NCBI GenBank assembly: GCA_030272585.1 | Contig: BSYQ01000014.1 | Span: forward strand, 1,302,001 to 1,366,000 | Length of the DNA stretch: 64,000 nt | Reading direction: 5' to 3' | Origin: Bryopsis sp. KO-2023 | Taxonomy: Eukaryota; Chlorophyta; Ulvophyceae; Bryopsidales; Bryopsidaceae | Part shown: positions 37,801 to 50,321 of the stretch, piece by piece | How the letters are laid out: the number at the start of each line of letters is the position of its first letter | Numbering within the stretch: the first letter of the stretch is position 1 | Program-made: the position numbers and the translations under genes | Notes under the pieces: generated by a model | Seen by the model: only the letters and a program-made list of their open reading frames with translations | Databases searched by the model: none | Told to the model about the DNA's origin: nothing

Positions 37801-40800
37801 AATAATGATAATAACCTGGGGGAGATCGAAGCACGAATCCTCCAGGGCTCCAGCTGAACTTCCCAAACACACTCCGCTTTCCGCGTAACAGCCTTTTGTC
37901 TAAGGGCAAAAAGAATTGTCAGACCCACAGCAGTAAAGAATCAACCTCACACAGGAAGCGATCGTGTACCTTGAGTGGCTCGAAAGCACAATTGTCTTGT
38001 GTCAATGAGTTGAGCCGCAATGGAATGGGGGCCGTTGCCTCTGCGAACAGAAAATGTAACGCCTTTGAGCCTCTACTCTAAATCAGACCAGACCAATACC
38101 AATCATCGAAGAGAAACTCACCCAGTGTCTTGATGATTGGCTGAGAAACGGGGGTTTCAACTTCCCAGCCGTTTTCATTGAACGTCCCATTCCCCACAGT
38201 CTCAAGGAACATCTCGATTTTCGGAAGCATATCAGGGTTGATCGTGCCAAAGGTGATCTGTGCGCGCACGCTTCGACTGCACTTTAAGCTCAAAGCTCCC
38301 AAGATGGATACCACTTCCTGTACACAGGTCAGAAAAACCTCAGGTTGGATTTGGCTTTTGTTTGCTTTTATGTGCTCGGCTGGGCGAAACGCACCTTGTC
38401 GTTCATCGCCGACGCGCCGAATTGATCGACCACGGCTGTACCCTCCAAGTCCTCCCAAGAAAGTTCAGTGTTGAAAACGACAGTGCTCGTTTGCATAGGA
38501 ACAGCGGGAGTCGGGGGCGTTGGCTGACACGAGAACGGTGGAGGCGGAGGACTGCAGGAAAACAACGCAATGACCCAATGTGAGATGCATCTCAGTGGTA
38601 GGAAACGGAACGTGCAGATATGCCCATTCGCAGACGTAGGATTGCTCCCTTACCTTGGCATTGGTGGCGGCGGCGGAGAGTGTGGGCTACGATATGGTGA
38701 AAAGATATGGTGAAAAGATAGATCGTTCAAAACACATACTTCACACGAAGACGATCAAACATGACCTCGGAAATGAACCATATCATCCCTACCTTGGAGG
38801 CGGGGGCGGAGGCGGAGGTGTTGGAGGTGGCGGGGACGGAGGTGGGGGTGGAGGCGTGGGGGGTGTTGGGGGATTTGGTGGTGGAGAGGGGGGAGGGGGA
38901 CTTGGTGGCGGTGGTGGTGGTGAAGGTGGTGGAGACGGTGGCACGGGAGGAGGTGGCACAGGTGGTGGCGGCGAAAAAGGAGAAGGTGGCGACGGTGGTG
39001 GAGGCGGAGGTGGGGGGGATGGTGGCAGTGGCGGCGGTGACGGAGGAGGGGGTGAAGGCGGTGGAGGAGATGGAGGAGGTGGAGAAGGGGGCGGAGGAGG
39101 AGGAGGTGATGGAGGAGGTGGAGGAGAGGGTGGGAGAGGAGGTGCAGGGGGAGGAGAGGGGGTGGAGAGGGTGGGGAAGGGGGTGGTGGAGGCGGGGAGG
39201 GAGGCGGAGAGGGGGGCGAGGGAGGAGGAGGTGTTGGCGGCAACGGTGGAGGGGGAGGTGAAGGAGGCGCGGGAGGCGGGGAGAGAGGTGGAGAGGGCGG
39301 GGAGGGTGGTGGAGGATTGGGAGGTGTTGGAGGTGGAGACGGGGGTGGAGAGGGAGGTGGGGAAGGTGGGGAAGGTGGGGAGGGCGGAGACGGCGGAGAG
39401 GGCGGTGGTGGGAGAGGGGGTGGAGAGGGAGGAGGGGGCGGCACTGGTGGCGGTGGCGGAGATGGAGGAGGAGGGGACGGTGGGGGGGAAGGCGGTGGAG
39501 AAGGAGGCGGAGGGTTTGGAGGTGGTGGAGGTGGCGAGAGAGGTGGGGGTGATGGCGGCGACGGAGGGGGCGTCGGTGGAAGGGGTGGAACAGGAGGCGG
39601 TGGAGGCGGAGGCGATGGTGGTGGGGGAGGCGGGAAAGGAGGCGGTGGAGGCGGAGGTGATGGTGGCGGCGGAGGCGTGGGAGGAAGCGGTGGGGCGGGA
39701 GGAGGAGTTGGTGGTGGCGAAGGTGGCGGCATCGGTGGAGATGGAGGCGGCATTGGTGGAGATGGAGGTGGGGGAGGTGGGGATGGAGGTGGCGATGGGG
39801 GAGGAGATGGAGGAGGCGAGGGCGGTGGGGATGGAGGCAGCGGAGGTGGAGGGGACTGGGGAGGCGATGGCGGTGGAGAAGGTGGAGATGGAGGAGGAGG
39901 AAGTGGTGGTGGTGATGGCGGAGAAGGCGGAGTGGGTGGCAGGGGTGGGGTAGGTGGGGAGGGAGGTGGAGGAGACGGAGGTGGCGAAGGCGGCAGAGGA
40001 GGTGGGGGAAGTGGTGGAGGAGACGGGGGAGGAGAGGGAGGAGGAGACGGTGGAGACGGTGGCGGTGGAGTTGGAGGCAGGGGTGGAGACGGAGGTGGTG
40101 ACGGGGGAGTTGGCGGAGGAGACGGTGGAGGGGGAGGTGGGGTTGGAGGTGGAGGAGGAGATGGAGGAGGCACGGGTGGAGACGGTGGCGGGGGAGTTGG
40201 AGGCGGGGGTGGAGACGGGGGTGGTGACGGCGGTGGTGACGGAGGTGGTGACGGGGGAGGTGGGGGAGAAGGGGGGAGAGGGGGTGGGGACGGTGGGGAC
40301 GGTGGAGACGGCGGGGATGGCGGAGGGCTGTTGAAACAATCGAAAAGTTCGTCTTCTCATCCCACTGGTGCTTTTTCCGTGCAATCTGTTTAGAGTTATG
40401 CATGAGAGCGTGGACTGTCCTGTTGATAGCGGTACCTTGGAACTGGAGGGGGCGGTGGCGAAGGTGGTGGTGGCGGTGGTGGCGGGGGACTGCGGATATA
40501 AAAAAACACAGGTGAAAAACGTGTCGCAATGAGTGCAAACCGTTTTGCACAACAGAACTCGGATAAATTTGTGTGTACCTTGTGGGTGGCATGGGAGGTG
40601 GTGGAGGTGGCGGGCTGAAATAGCACACAGTTCTCAGTCGTGATGACTTCATTAAGAATATGAAAGAAAAATCGGAAATGCTGGGTTGCTTACCTTGGGG
40701 GAACGGGAGGCGGTGACGGCGGTACGGGGGGCGTCGGTGGCAAAGGCGGCGGGGGACTTGGGGGGCTTGGAGGTGGCGACCTGTCAGCAAAGAAACACGA

Positions 40801-41552
40801 TGAAGCGGAGCTGGAGAGGTGGAAGAACGTAAATAAATTCACCACGCGCGAGTGGCTCAGAAGCAGAGTTGGGAGGCATCTTACGGTGGGAAAGGTGGAG
40901 GAGCAGGTGGCATTGGTGGCGGGAACCTGGTGAATAGAAACGAAGCACGTGAGTCGTTTGGATTGGGATCTCTTTGGATGACCGCGATCATGATCAACAA
41001 ACTCACGGTGGGGGCGGGCACTGAGGGACCGGTGGCGGCGGAGGGCTTGCAGGTGGCATGGCCTTGATAGGGTTTGTTTGCCCTGACGCATCGAACTCGA
41101 TGGACGTCGGCTTGAAAATTTCCACCAGCCTTTGCTTCAGCAGGCCCAAGTCAACCCTTCTGAAGGGTTTCGTGGTCTCTGCTTCGCACTGTGTTTGCAT
41201 CTCCATTTGATTCACTACGGGACTGGTGACCAGCTGTGGAGAGGTGCACGTGTGGCACGCAGGGCTGCAATCCAAACAGCTCGTGCCGAACACGTTTTCC
41301 CCACGTTGCATGAGCATGGTGGCGATGTCGGTGGGCGTCATATGGGGCACTGTGTGGTTGTTCTCGAACCACAGTCGATAGTGAAAGTCTGCGTTCAAGA
41401 AAAAAGCACCGAGTCAGGGAGAGTGGACCCAGTCATGCAGCATTCCTGACGTTTGAAAGACGGTTACCTTTTGCGACGGTGTTTGAGAATAGTACTGTGG
41501 CGGTAAGCCACAGTACCCAGAGCTGAATCGTCGTCATCATCAGACCAGACAT
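28820..41552 (-). pseudogene. Giant Pro-rich REJ/PKD-like membrane protein, copy B (frameshifted in the proline exon)
   Basis: The exon structure mirrors copy A. The start codon is at 41,552 (MSGLMMTTIQ against MSGPMMTTIQ in A). The two largest ectodomain exons (33,513-32,161 and 32,123-29,465) and the TM exon ending at 28,820 all keep their lengths. The proline exon is 40,327-38,793, which is 1,535 nt and not a multiple of three: it lacks 30 nt in frame and one further G in a G-run near 39,158-39,162. After that point the frame switches from P/S to a Leu/His/Arg-rich frame, and the spliced product downstream would be out of frame. Elsewhere I found no disabling change. Either this copy is newly inactivated, or a base was lost from a homopolymer during sequencing. 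The intron at 36,177-36,255 is the empty site of the copy-A retrotransposon. Confidence 0.78.
38793..40327 (-). repeat. Proline-rich exon, copy B, with frameshift
   Basis: A CCN-repeat exon of 1,535 nt against 1,566 nt in copy A. The 30-nt loss removes ten codons near 38,828. The 1-nt loss falls in GAGAGGGGGTGG near 39,155-39,165, where A has six G and B five. Confidence 0.88.
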
Positions 41553-44500
41553 AAGAAAAGGCAGTTGTGGAACAAGAATGGGTGGGGGCGGCTTTTATGG
41601 GCCTGAAACCAAGCTCCACGACTGGGGGGTTGACCTGGGAGGACTCGTGAGTCACGTGCTCTGTAACTGCAACCACGTCCAACTTCGCTTCCAGCAACTG
41701 CCAGCAGTTGTAATATTTTTCCCTGGCCAAAACTAAAGACCAACAAAGGGTCCCATAGCAACGATTGCCACTAAAAAACATTATCTGAGGCCGACCAGCG
41801 AGAAACAAGAACCATGCTCTCAGGCTCCAGTCACCATAAAACAGAAGACTCAAAGGTCCCTGGAAAAATCTCATTTACGCGAGTCACAATTTTGCTGAAA
41901 CAATTGAAAAAATGAGCCCGTTGAACTCACCTTCAGGAAAATAGGCGAACAGCAATATACATGTTGGATATACAAACACAGACAGGACAGAGAACTTTTT
42001 GGCTGGTTGGTTGAAGAATGTTGATTGAAGTCAATCTTTATTTATTTCTTGTCTTTTGCTTTTCTTCCTTCGATTCTCTTGGCGATTCTTTTCAAAACAT
42101 CTTTTGATTTTTTCCCATTTCTTATTATTATGAGGTCATAATAATTTTGAGGGGCATCATACACATGGTTATCACAAAGGAGGTACTTTTTTAAAAAATA
42201 AATGACATTTGGGGATGCAACTGTCAGGGATAGGTATGGCTGTGGGAGGGGGTATTTTGTTCTCAAGAAAGTAAGGTTGGTAGTTTGCTTTTTCCTGACT
42301 CCAGTACTGAGTAATATCTTTCTTGTTTTCATTTCACCACACAGGCCAGCGAAAAAAGTGTGACTGTATGTGTTGCCACAGAATCTCGAGGGCAAAACAC
42401 AATTCTTACAGCCCATATTTGTTTTTTCATGTATAATTGCCAGCATATGAAACTCTTCTTCTTCTTGTTCTTCGAAAAAGTTGAAAATCAGATGGGCTAG
42501 CCCGTGCAGGTTCGAATCCTTCCAACTGCGATCTGTTACAAATGGTCAGGGTCTGATTTCTTTGGGCGGGGCCTCTGTTGTGTAGATGCTTGATTTCAAG
42601 TCCTTTCCAAAACATTGGGACTATCTGGACTATTTATTTATCTCCTGTTCTCTTTGATGAGTTTTGATTTCAATCTGGCCACTGCAGATCGTGACAAAAT
42701 TCTTGACTCAGCGAAATGTTTGTTGTCCGCTACGCTTCGCGGTATGCAATCCTTGATTCCAAGCCTTTTTCCTAAAAATTTTCTGAAGAATTCGCATCTT
42801 TCATTAGTTGCTCATGGGCATGAGCTGCTGTTCTTATCGGGGAATTGAGATTCTAGACCATGCAGGTTGCACAAGAATCCTTGACTCTTTGTCTAAAAAC
42901 TTCTCTCCAGTTATTTTTTTTTTCCATCCACTTCATCAAGGGCACCCATGCAGCCGCAACCTTCTGCAGTATTTGATTCGATGTGGACTGAACCATGAAG
43001 TTTCACGATTCGATTCAGATTTGAAATCAAGAAAACTCTCCACAGCTGTCAATCCTTTTTTGAATGTTTGAGATATTCAAAACTGGGATCTGTCAGTTTT
43101 TTTCCTAAAAGAAATTGGCACATTTTACTCCCTGGAGGTGAATTCAAAAAATGAGTTCGAATTTGTTGTCTTTCCTTGAAACTCTATTTTCGCTGATTGG
43201 GATCGTTCTCGTTTCGAGGTTGCGCTTTCTCAGTAATATGGGGAGGCCCAAAATGGTTTAGTGAAAATTCAAACGTTGTTGGATAGGCTTCCTGCCTCCT
43301 GGTGATTCTGGTGGCATTGCTGTTGTACGAGAGAAACTTTTTGAACGTCTTTCATTCCAATTATCTTTATCTTTGCTTGATGATGTTTTACGTTCAATGA
43401 CTTTGGTTGAATCGGCATATGCATCTTTAGACCTTTGATTCGAATTTGCTCGGTGGATACTCACACTATTTGTTTTATGGGACAATGTAAATGATGTTTG
43501 TTTGTTTGTTGTGTGTGGGACCGAAAGCGGGGAAGCTGGTGATGATTGCATTCGATCGATCGAGGGGCAGATGGGATGCTTGCATGACAGACTTGACGAG
43601 GTGGAAGGCGGAATAGAACGCATGGAGTTGAAACAGGATGAGGTCCTCAGAGCTTTGCTGCATTTAACCGAGAAAAGCAAACCCCAATCTCACGGGGAAT
43701 GAATAAAACCAAGTCCGTTGAGCTGTGGTGTTGCAAAATATGGTAAGTTATCGGTAGGCGTATTTTTGTGTGTTATGGCGCATTGAAAGGGATAGTGGGT
43801 CGAAGGAAAGTTTTTTTGCAGGTGGGGTTTTGGATGCGAGTGTTGCAGCAGCTAGTTGAGTTTTGGGATTAAATGGTGGAATTTTTCATTGTTTCTCGAA
43901 TAAATGTTATGTGGGGTGGTGAGGATGTTTCAAAATATACAGTTTTTTTGTGTGTTTTTTTCGACTTGGAAGTTGTTTTGGGGGTTGCACGAAATGAGGC
44001 AATCTATGTTCTGAATAATAACCTTTCCACCACGCCCTTTGCTGAAAAAAATGAAGAAAAGAAACGACTGTGAAATAACACAGCACCTGATTCACCATGC
44101 ACCCGATACCAAATCCCCCAATTTCCAACAAGTGGTTTTGTGGCAGGGATATAACACAGGGATTGGTTTTCTCAATATGAAATTTTTCGAGGTTTTTATG
44201 GTCACCAAATACAAGGACTTCCAGCTTTTAGACTCTTTTCTCGGTTTTCCCTCACCTTTTGTTTGTTTGTGAGAAGTTTCACAAACAAACAAACAAACAT
44301 ACTCGTACATTACATATCTGTTCAGAAGTTTCACTGGAAGTCGAGTCAAGTCTATGTCCGTAAAGTTATCTGATCATATTAGATCACCTTAAGTAATAAG
44401 AGTAATAATATCAAGAGTCGACTGGTATTTTTGCAAGGACGAATTCGCCTCTTGCTGTTTTTGTTCTGTGGGTTACCTATAAAAAAAATACAGTTTTTCC

Positions 44501-45204
44501 ATCCAGTTATGCTTTTGATTCCATATCCCAATCGATATGGATATCGTTTCTGCTGGATTTTTCAACTCCTGAAAACATCCTTTAATTGATAGAAACGTGA
44601 AAGAAATAAATGATTGGTAGAATTTCAGGTTTGTTTAACAAACACAACTTACATTGTGAAACTTACAATTGTGAAGGAGAATCGTCCTGTTTGAGGTTCA
44701 AATCAGGACCTCAAAATTGGAATGAAATGGGATTATGTTTTTTATTTGATTTATCTATATTATAACACTATTTGAGCTTTTCATGTTTCATTTCCATCTA
44801 TAAAACAAGAGTGATTCACTTTTATTTATTTTTTTACATCCCGAAAGCGCAACACAATGAGAATCGGGTCCGCGTAATCATTCCGAAATTTTGCTTCTGC
44901 AATGTTGTTGCAAACGAATTGCAACTCGAAAAACTTCTCTCCAAAACTGATAAAAACACTGAAAAGAAATTAAAAAAAAAAATCAAACTGAGGTGATCAG
45001 ATAGATCGAAAAATAAAAAAACGCTCCAACAATCCATGAACAAAACTGACCACCAACAAGTCGAAACAGGACTGAACGCTGAGTCTGACATAAAGCATCC
45101 AGAGAAACGACTCGCTGCTTCCTGCATGGTGTCCAGAACGCAATGCACGCTGGCAACTCTACAGGCCACCTCTCAGACCGACCCAAAAATTCCACGATTC
45201 ACGA
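41553..45204. other. Intergenic region, copy B
   Basis: Counterpart of 18,327-21,997 with the same 134-codon frame (42,042-42,446), tRNA-like B-box, ORF1 relic with TTTG tail (about 43,126-43,510), coiled-coil frame, hairpin (about 44,258-44,293) and inverted element end (about 44,634-44,714). Just before the copy-B left arm of the large inverted repeat begins, the TTTG tail stops. About 20 bp present in A near 21,535-21,565 is missing here. Confidence 0.5.
43126..43510 (+). mobile_element. Decayed retroelement ORF1-like relic with (TTTG)n tail, copy B
   Basis: Same relic as 19,900-20,290. Its TTTG tail abuts the outer end (43,509) of the left inverted-repeat arm, so the arm boundary coincides with a retroelement end. 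Confidence 0.55.
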
Positions 45205-46932
45205 TTATGAACCGTTTTGAGGAACCTCACTGCAATCGCATTCGTATCTGCCCGTTGGCTGCAACCAAAGAAGAACACATTTCAATTTGAGCGTTACCAC
45301 TATATAGCGCTGAATCAATTTCGTGCTGTCGAACTACCAACCGCTTACCACACAGTCCCCATCGACAGTGCAAGTCGTGCACTCTTTTCTAAGATCGCAG
45401 TCGTCTGCATGACAAAAAAGAAACACTTTAGACAAAGCTAGCCACACAGTCGAGATCAGTCGTATGCATCAAAACGAGGGACTCACCGTCACCGTCGTCT
45501 GGGTTGTCGTCTGGGTTGTCGTCTGGGTTGTCGTCTCCACCGTCTGGGTTGTCGTCTCCACCGTCTGGGTCGCCGCCTCCATTGAAACGACGACGACGAC
45601 GACCACCTCCGCCGCCTCCTCCACCACCTCCGCCGCCACCACCTCCGCCGCCTCCTCCACCACCTCCGCCGCCTCCGCCGCCACCACCTCCGCCGCCTCC
45701 GCCGCCACCGCCGCCACCTCCTCCGCCGCCTCCTCCGCCACCACCTCCAATGCGGCTTTCTGGTTCATCTTCGTCTTCACCGCTACCCTTCCCTTTGTTC
45801 TTTCTGCCTCTGCCTCTCCTTTTCCTCCCCTTGTCTTTTCTGCCTTTCTTTCTTCCCAAGAGACGCCTCATTCCGGAATCGCACATCGCTTTTCCAGTGC
45901 AGCAAGACTGTTCGTTAGTGTCAGGATCGACGCATTTACCAGAGCCGTTGGCTTTCTTGCCAACGCACTGGATGGTGCGGGGGGAGGCGCAATCTTTAAT
46001 TTCTTTACACTGGGAATGATCAACACAGACACTCGTCAGATAACAACGCCAGGTGCCCGTACCAAACGTTGCTGTCTTCGACAGGACTCACCTCTCCACC
46101 CCGTTTGTTTACGCAGTCGGTCATGCATTTTTCCTTAGTTTTGTACCCTTTTTTGTCGATGCCTGCAGAGCAAAAGACACAAATGAGTTAACAACAAGAT
46201 CGAACCAACCTGGGTGGTTCGTCACCGACAGAACAGCACGGCAGAAAAAAAAATCCAACTTCTTGGCAACACCCATACATACGACTGAACTTACAAGGGG
46301 GACCCGGGTCAAGCAACGATCTCTGGGGACCAAGTTGCAGCACCGTGGAGGAGTCTGCAGAAGAATACCGATAAAACGATAAGCCGCCAACCCGATCCGA
46401 AATGCTGAACAACCAGAGCAATGTTCCTCAGCGCACCGCTGGGGTGAGCAGAGTGGCACGCGGCCAAAGCTCCGACGATGGAGACCAACAACCACATGGC
46501 GTTCATTGTGTTGCGTCGGGATTCGCGGTTTGGAAAGCACCCGGAGCTCGTATTTGAGCCCACTCGTCCTCTTCCTCGTAGCACCAGTGTTCCATCGCCC
46601 CCCCATCCTTGGCTTGATCGACCTCCCACTCTCCATCACGACGTTCGCCACTCTGGCCTTTCACACTGGCCGGTCCCCTCCGGTCCTCAGCGGTCCGCGG
46701 CCATTGGAATTCTCCAAGTCTTGTTCAACCAACGTTGGGACTACGACATCCAAGGTTCTTCACCTCTTCTGTCTTGATTGCGTCTCTTTTGATTCTTGTT
46801 CGTTTGGTCAGACTCAAAGTTATTTGGTCCCCAGGGGAACCTTTTTTTGCCTTTTTCTTTCCTTGGAATCCAAGAAGCATTACATGGAATCGTGGTCCTT
46901 GCATTGATTAGCTTGCTCACCATCCGATTGTA
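43509..46932. repeat. Large inverted repeat, left arm
   Basis: 3,424 bp, reverse-complementary to 50,776-54,222. The coordinate sum is constant at 97,708 from the inner edge through the poly-Gly gene start, then shifts by 21 through the Gly tract. It contains poly-Gly copy B and its downstream region. Confidence 0.93.
45205..46506 (-). CDS. Secreted Cys-rich protein with poly-Gly tract, copy B
   Basis: Six exons in the same arrangement as copy A (first exon 46506-46437, Gly exon 46009-45487, stop at 45,207-45,205), giving 277 residues. Signal peptide, Cys module, basic RRLLGRKKGRK block, Arg run and GGDDNPD repeats are retained. The Gly tract is the shortest of the three copies, at about 48-50 residues, while an extra NPDD unit is present in the acidic repeat. 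Its 5' end faces copy C across the spacer. Confidence 0.82.
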
Positions 46933-47276
46933 TTGTATTGGTTGTTTTGTGCTGGGTTTCCTCCGACATTTGTTCTGCATGAACAAATAGATGAGCATGG
47001 AGAGAAAAAACTGCAAATAATGGAAATCCTGATAAGACTATGAAGAAGAAGCAAAATTGAATGTCGAAATTCAAGCAGATTTGAGAAGAAGAAAGCTGGA
47101 TGCAACCATGCACCCCTGCAAGGACAGCTGTCCCTTCTTCTGGACAACCATGAATTTGTTCACCGGTTAAAGCAACAGTTCAGAGTTCAGGCATCCCATA
47201 ATAACCGTTAGGGACGTTGAATTGGTCTGGCATCTGATGAATTGGGGCTACAATATCAGAAACACCAGCGTTGGTT

Positions 47277-47313
47277 AACCATGAAGGCCGCTAACTTAGC
47301 GGCCTTCATGGTT
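47277..47313. repeat. 37-bp near-perfect palindrome
   Basis: AACCATGAAGGCCGCTAA, one C, then its exact reverse complement TTAGCGGCCTTCATGGTT. The 18-bp arms with a 1-nt centre would extrude as a very stable cruciform. It is GC-rich in an AT-rich spacer. Confidence 0.92.
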
Positions 47314-49364
47314 GAAGATTGAAGCTTTTCATCAAACCCCTTTGGAGGGCACAACTGACGGTGGCGAGTGTTTTGGTGCAAAAAAAGGAGCTTAGATCGA
47401 TGAACCGCAACAGGTAGAACTGGACTCTGCTGGATCGTGAATTTTTGAAAAAGCATCATGAGGTCGTACAGATGTCGTTGAGATTTGGGAAAGGTGAGAC
47501 AATTCTCCTTTCTATGTGAAACCCTCATCAGCTTTCGGGGGAGGGGCAAAAAGAAGAAAGAAAATACGTTCCCTATGTTCATTTGATTCCAAAAATATGG
47601 ATCAAATGAAACAAACATCAAACAAACAAACATCTAATCAAACATCAGATTTTGAGGTGCAATGGCCAGAGAAGTTTGGAGGAGATTTGTGAGATGGTCA
47701 AACAGAGCGGCAAAGGACATAGAGCCTAACCAATGAGGCAAGTGAAGTGAAGTGTACAAATGATTCAATGTCTTAGATCCTCACATCTGCAATCTTTTGA
47801 TGGACCTATTAGAGATGTCGCCTCCCCACTGCTGGTTGAAAATTTGCTCGGAGCCACAAGGGGGGAAATTCCATGGATGCACATTTCCATGCATGACCTG
47901 ATTCCCGATCGAGCGGCAACAGGCTTTAGATCGATGATTTCCATGTATTTGCTTTGTGCATGCATGCATACATTTCAATGTGCTCCTAATCCCCCCCCCC
48001 CCCCCCAAAGAAAAATTAAGAAGAAAAAAAATGGGGGACAGAAAAGCAGAGTTGTTTTGTTTCGCTCGCTCAGTAATAATAAAGATCCCCTTTCCTTTCC
48101 ATTTTTCTATCATTTTTTTTGAACCTCCCCGGACCTCATACGAGCCGATTGATGTACTGAGATATTTCCATTCCTGGATCAGGGAGGCAGGAAAGCAGCA
48201 TCTTTCCCTGCGCAGGGAAAAAAATCAGTGGCACGCCAGTGATTTTTTTTCTCTCCAAGAGAAAAGCAATGCTATTTTTCTTAATTAATTATTTATTTAT
48301 TTTTAAACGAGTGTTTTTGGTTTTTGACAACAAAGAATAAATAAAAAAATGGATATGGATATGAATTTCTTCTCCAAAAATGCTCCATTTTTAGTCAAAC
48401 AAATGGAGCCATCCTCTCGATCCAGAACGCAACCAAAAACATCACCTTGGGGAGTGAATTGAAAAAATAAAAAATTGAGACCAGCAAAAATTAAAAAAAT
48501 CACAATCACAATGCATTGCAAAAAAGATGATATACAGCCCTCATGCGATCAGTTTCTTTCTGTGGATGGTGATAACAATGCTGTGAATAACAGGCCAAAG
48601 AAAGCAATTTTTTGCATGACGTTGGAACTCTTGTGCAGCTTTTCAGGGTTTTTTTTCTCTTTAAATCTGAAAAAAAAGAACATTTGTGATACTGCATCCA
48701 AAAATTCCATTCCACTTTGACTGAAAGCCACCTTTTCTCGAGTGGCATCTGTGGGGGTCAGACTGACATAGCACCCATAAGCCATCACTAAGTTTTAAAG
48801 GTCTCCGTGTATCTTGCTTCCGTCATTGCATTGGAATCCACGATCACTGAAGGCCCAAAAAACACTCTCAGGTCTCTATTCTGTGGAACTCTTTTTTTCT
48901 CAAGGTGGGGAAAGAAAGAAAACTACAGCAGTACAGCTGCAGGAGTTCTTTTTTGCAGTCGAAGAACTTGTGACTATTCTTGTTTTGTATTATCTCTGGA
49001 TTTTCTGGATTTCGTTTTTTTTTTTTCCTTTTTTTTTGAAGAGTCCCCCCATCATTCGCCCATCAAGGATTTCACCCCATTGAACATCTCCAAGCTAAAA
49101 TAAAAATTGAAAATAAAAATTGATCGATAGCAAGCATGATGGTTCCACAGGCAAGGGCTGCTGATCGATGAGTAATAAGAAGGGGCCAATGGAGCACCTG
49201 CCTGTTTCGCCCCAAAACAAAAAACCACGCCGGCGATCGCCACCCACCCGAGCAGACTCCACTTTGATTTTTTTTTGAATTCAGGAAGGATTGGGAGGTC
49301 GAGCCCCCCGCACGCGTTCTTTCCACCCATCTTTCATGGTCTTTGTGGTCTTTGTGGTGTCCTT

Positions 49365-50030
49365 ATGGCGACTTTTCTTCTCGATTTTTTATCTTCTGTG
49401 GAGTGCGCCGAAGCTTTTTTGGCGTGGACGCGTCGCCTCGAATCTCGAATCCGCCCAAGGGTTTGTTACCATCGCCGTGCCGTGGGCCATAAAATAGCTT
49501 CCTGCCCTTTTCGCCAGCCTCCTCCTCCACCTTCTTTTCTCGAGGATCGTGGTGGTTTTGCCCCTCCTTCCCCTTGTGAGGTTTCCACCTTTTCTCGCGA
49601 CCCTGAAGAACTTCCATTTGTTGCTTCTTCTGCTCCGGGCTCTTTGGGCCCAGAGGTTCAACCTGGTTCAGAGATGGTTTCTTCTATTGCTTCTTCTCAT
49701 GATGAAGGAACTCCAATGGAACATATGGCTTCTTTTCCTCCTGGTGATTTTTCCTTGGATTCGACTTTGTTGTCTTCTATTACAGATTGGGATTTTTCTC
49801 GTTTAGAGAGAGTGATTTCTCAGTTAAAGGTTCAGTATGAGGAGGTTCAAACTGGTTTACAACAAATTCAAGATTTAATGGATCGGTTGGATAGGCTACC
49901 TGCTTCCAGCACCGATGTTACTTTGCGAGAGGAACTTTTGGAACGTTTTTCTTTTCAATCTTCTTTATTTGAACATATTTCACGTTCGTTGAATTTAGCT
50001 GAATCGACCTATGCATCTTTGCATTCTTGA
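49365..50030 (+). CDS. Retroelement ORF1/gag-like protein with degenerate zinc knuckle
   Basis: An open frame from about 49,275 (first good Met near 49,365) encodes about 220 residues. An N-terminal region ends in RVCYHRRAVGHKIASCPF, which has the C-x-x-x-x-x-x-x-x-H-x4-C shape of a CCHC knuckle with the second Cys replaced by Arg. A Pro-rich linker, an acidic Ser-rich region and a C-terminal heptad-like stretch (LERVISQLKVQYEEVQTGL) follow. This order is typical of nucleic-acid-binding ORF1 or Gag proteins. No reverse transcriptase is next to it. Decayed relatives lie at 19,900 and 43,126. The downstream sequence leads into the stem-loop and TTTG tail at 50,111-50,170, so the two probably form one element. 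Confidence 0.55.
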   Translation: MATFLLDFLSSVECAEAFLAWTRRLESRIRPRVCYHRRAVGHKIASCPFRQPPPPPSFLEDRGGFAPPSPCEVSTFSRDPEELPFVASSAPGSLGPEVQPGSEMVSSIASSHDEGTPMEHMASFPPGDFSLDSTLLSSITDWDFSRLERVISQLKVQYEEVQTGLQQIQDLMDRLDRLPASSTDVTLREELLERFSFQSSLFEHISRSLNLAESTYASLHS

Positions 50031-50110
50031 TGGTCTTAGTGTCTTTGTGGGTACACACAAAAGCCAATGGAATTTCAACATTAAAATACACATGTTCACA
50101 TTTGATTTTT

Positions 50111-50170
50111 ACTGATCCTTGTAATAGGAGAATATTTCTCCTACACGATGTAATTGATGTTTGTTTGTTT
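50111..50170 (+). mobile_element. Retroelement 3' end: stem-loop plus TTTG tail
   Basis: TAGGAGA-5 nt-TCTCCTA forms a 7-bp stem, followed by CACGATGTAATTGATG and TTTG units. The arrangement (conserved hairpin next to a simple-repeat tail) is that of LINE/SINE 3' ends recognised by reverse transcriptase. It lies directly downstream of the ORF1-like frame. Confidence 0.6.
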
Positions 50171-50321
50171 TGTTCTTTCCACCCAAACGTGCCATGCATT
50201 ATGTTAATTTTTTTTTGTTAGGATGACTTGACTTGATGTAATTTGATGTTTGTTTGTTTGTTCGTTTGTTTGTTTGATTGACTTGATGTCCCTGTTAGAT
50301 GCAAGAAGAGATGAGGTTCAT

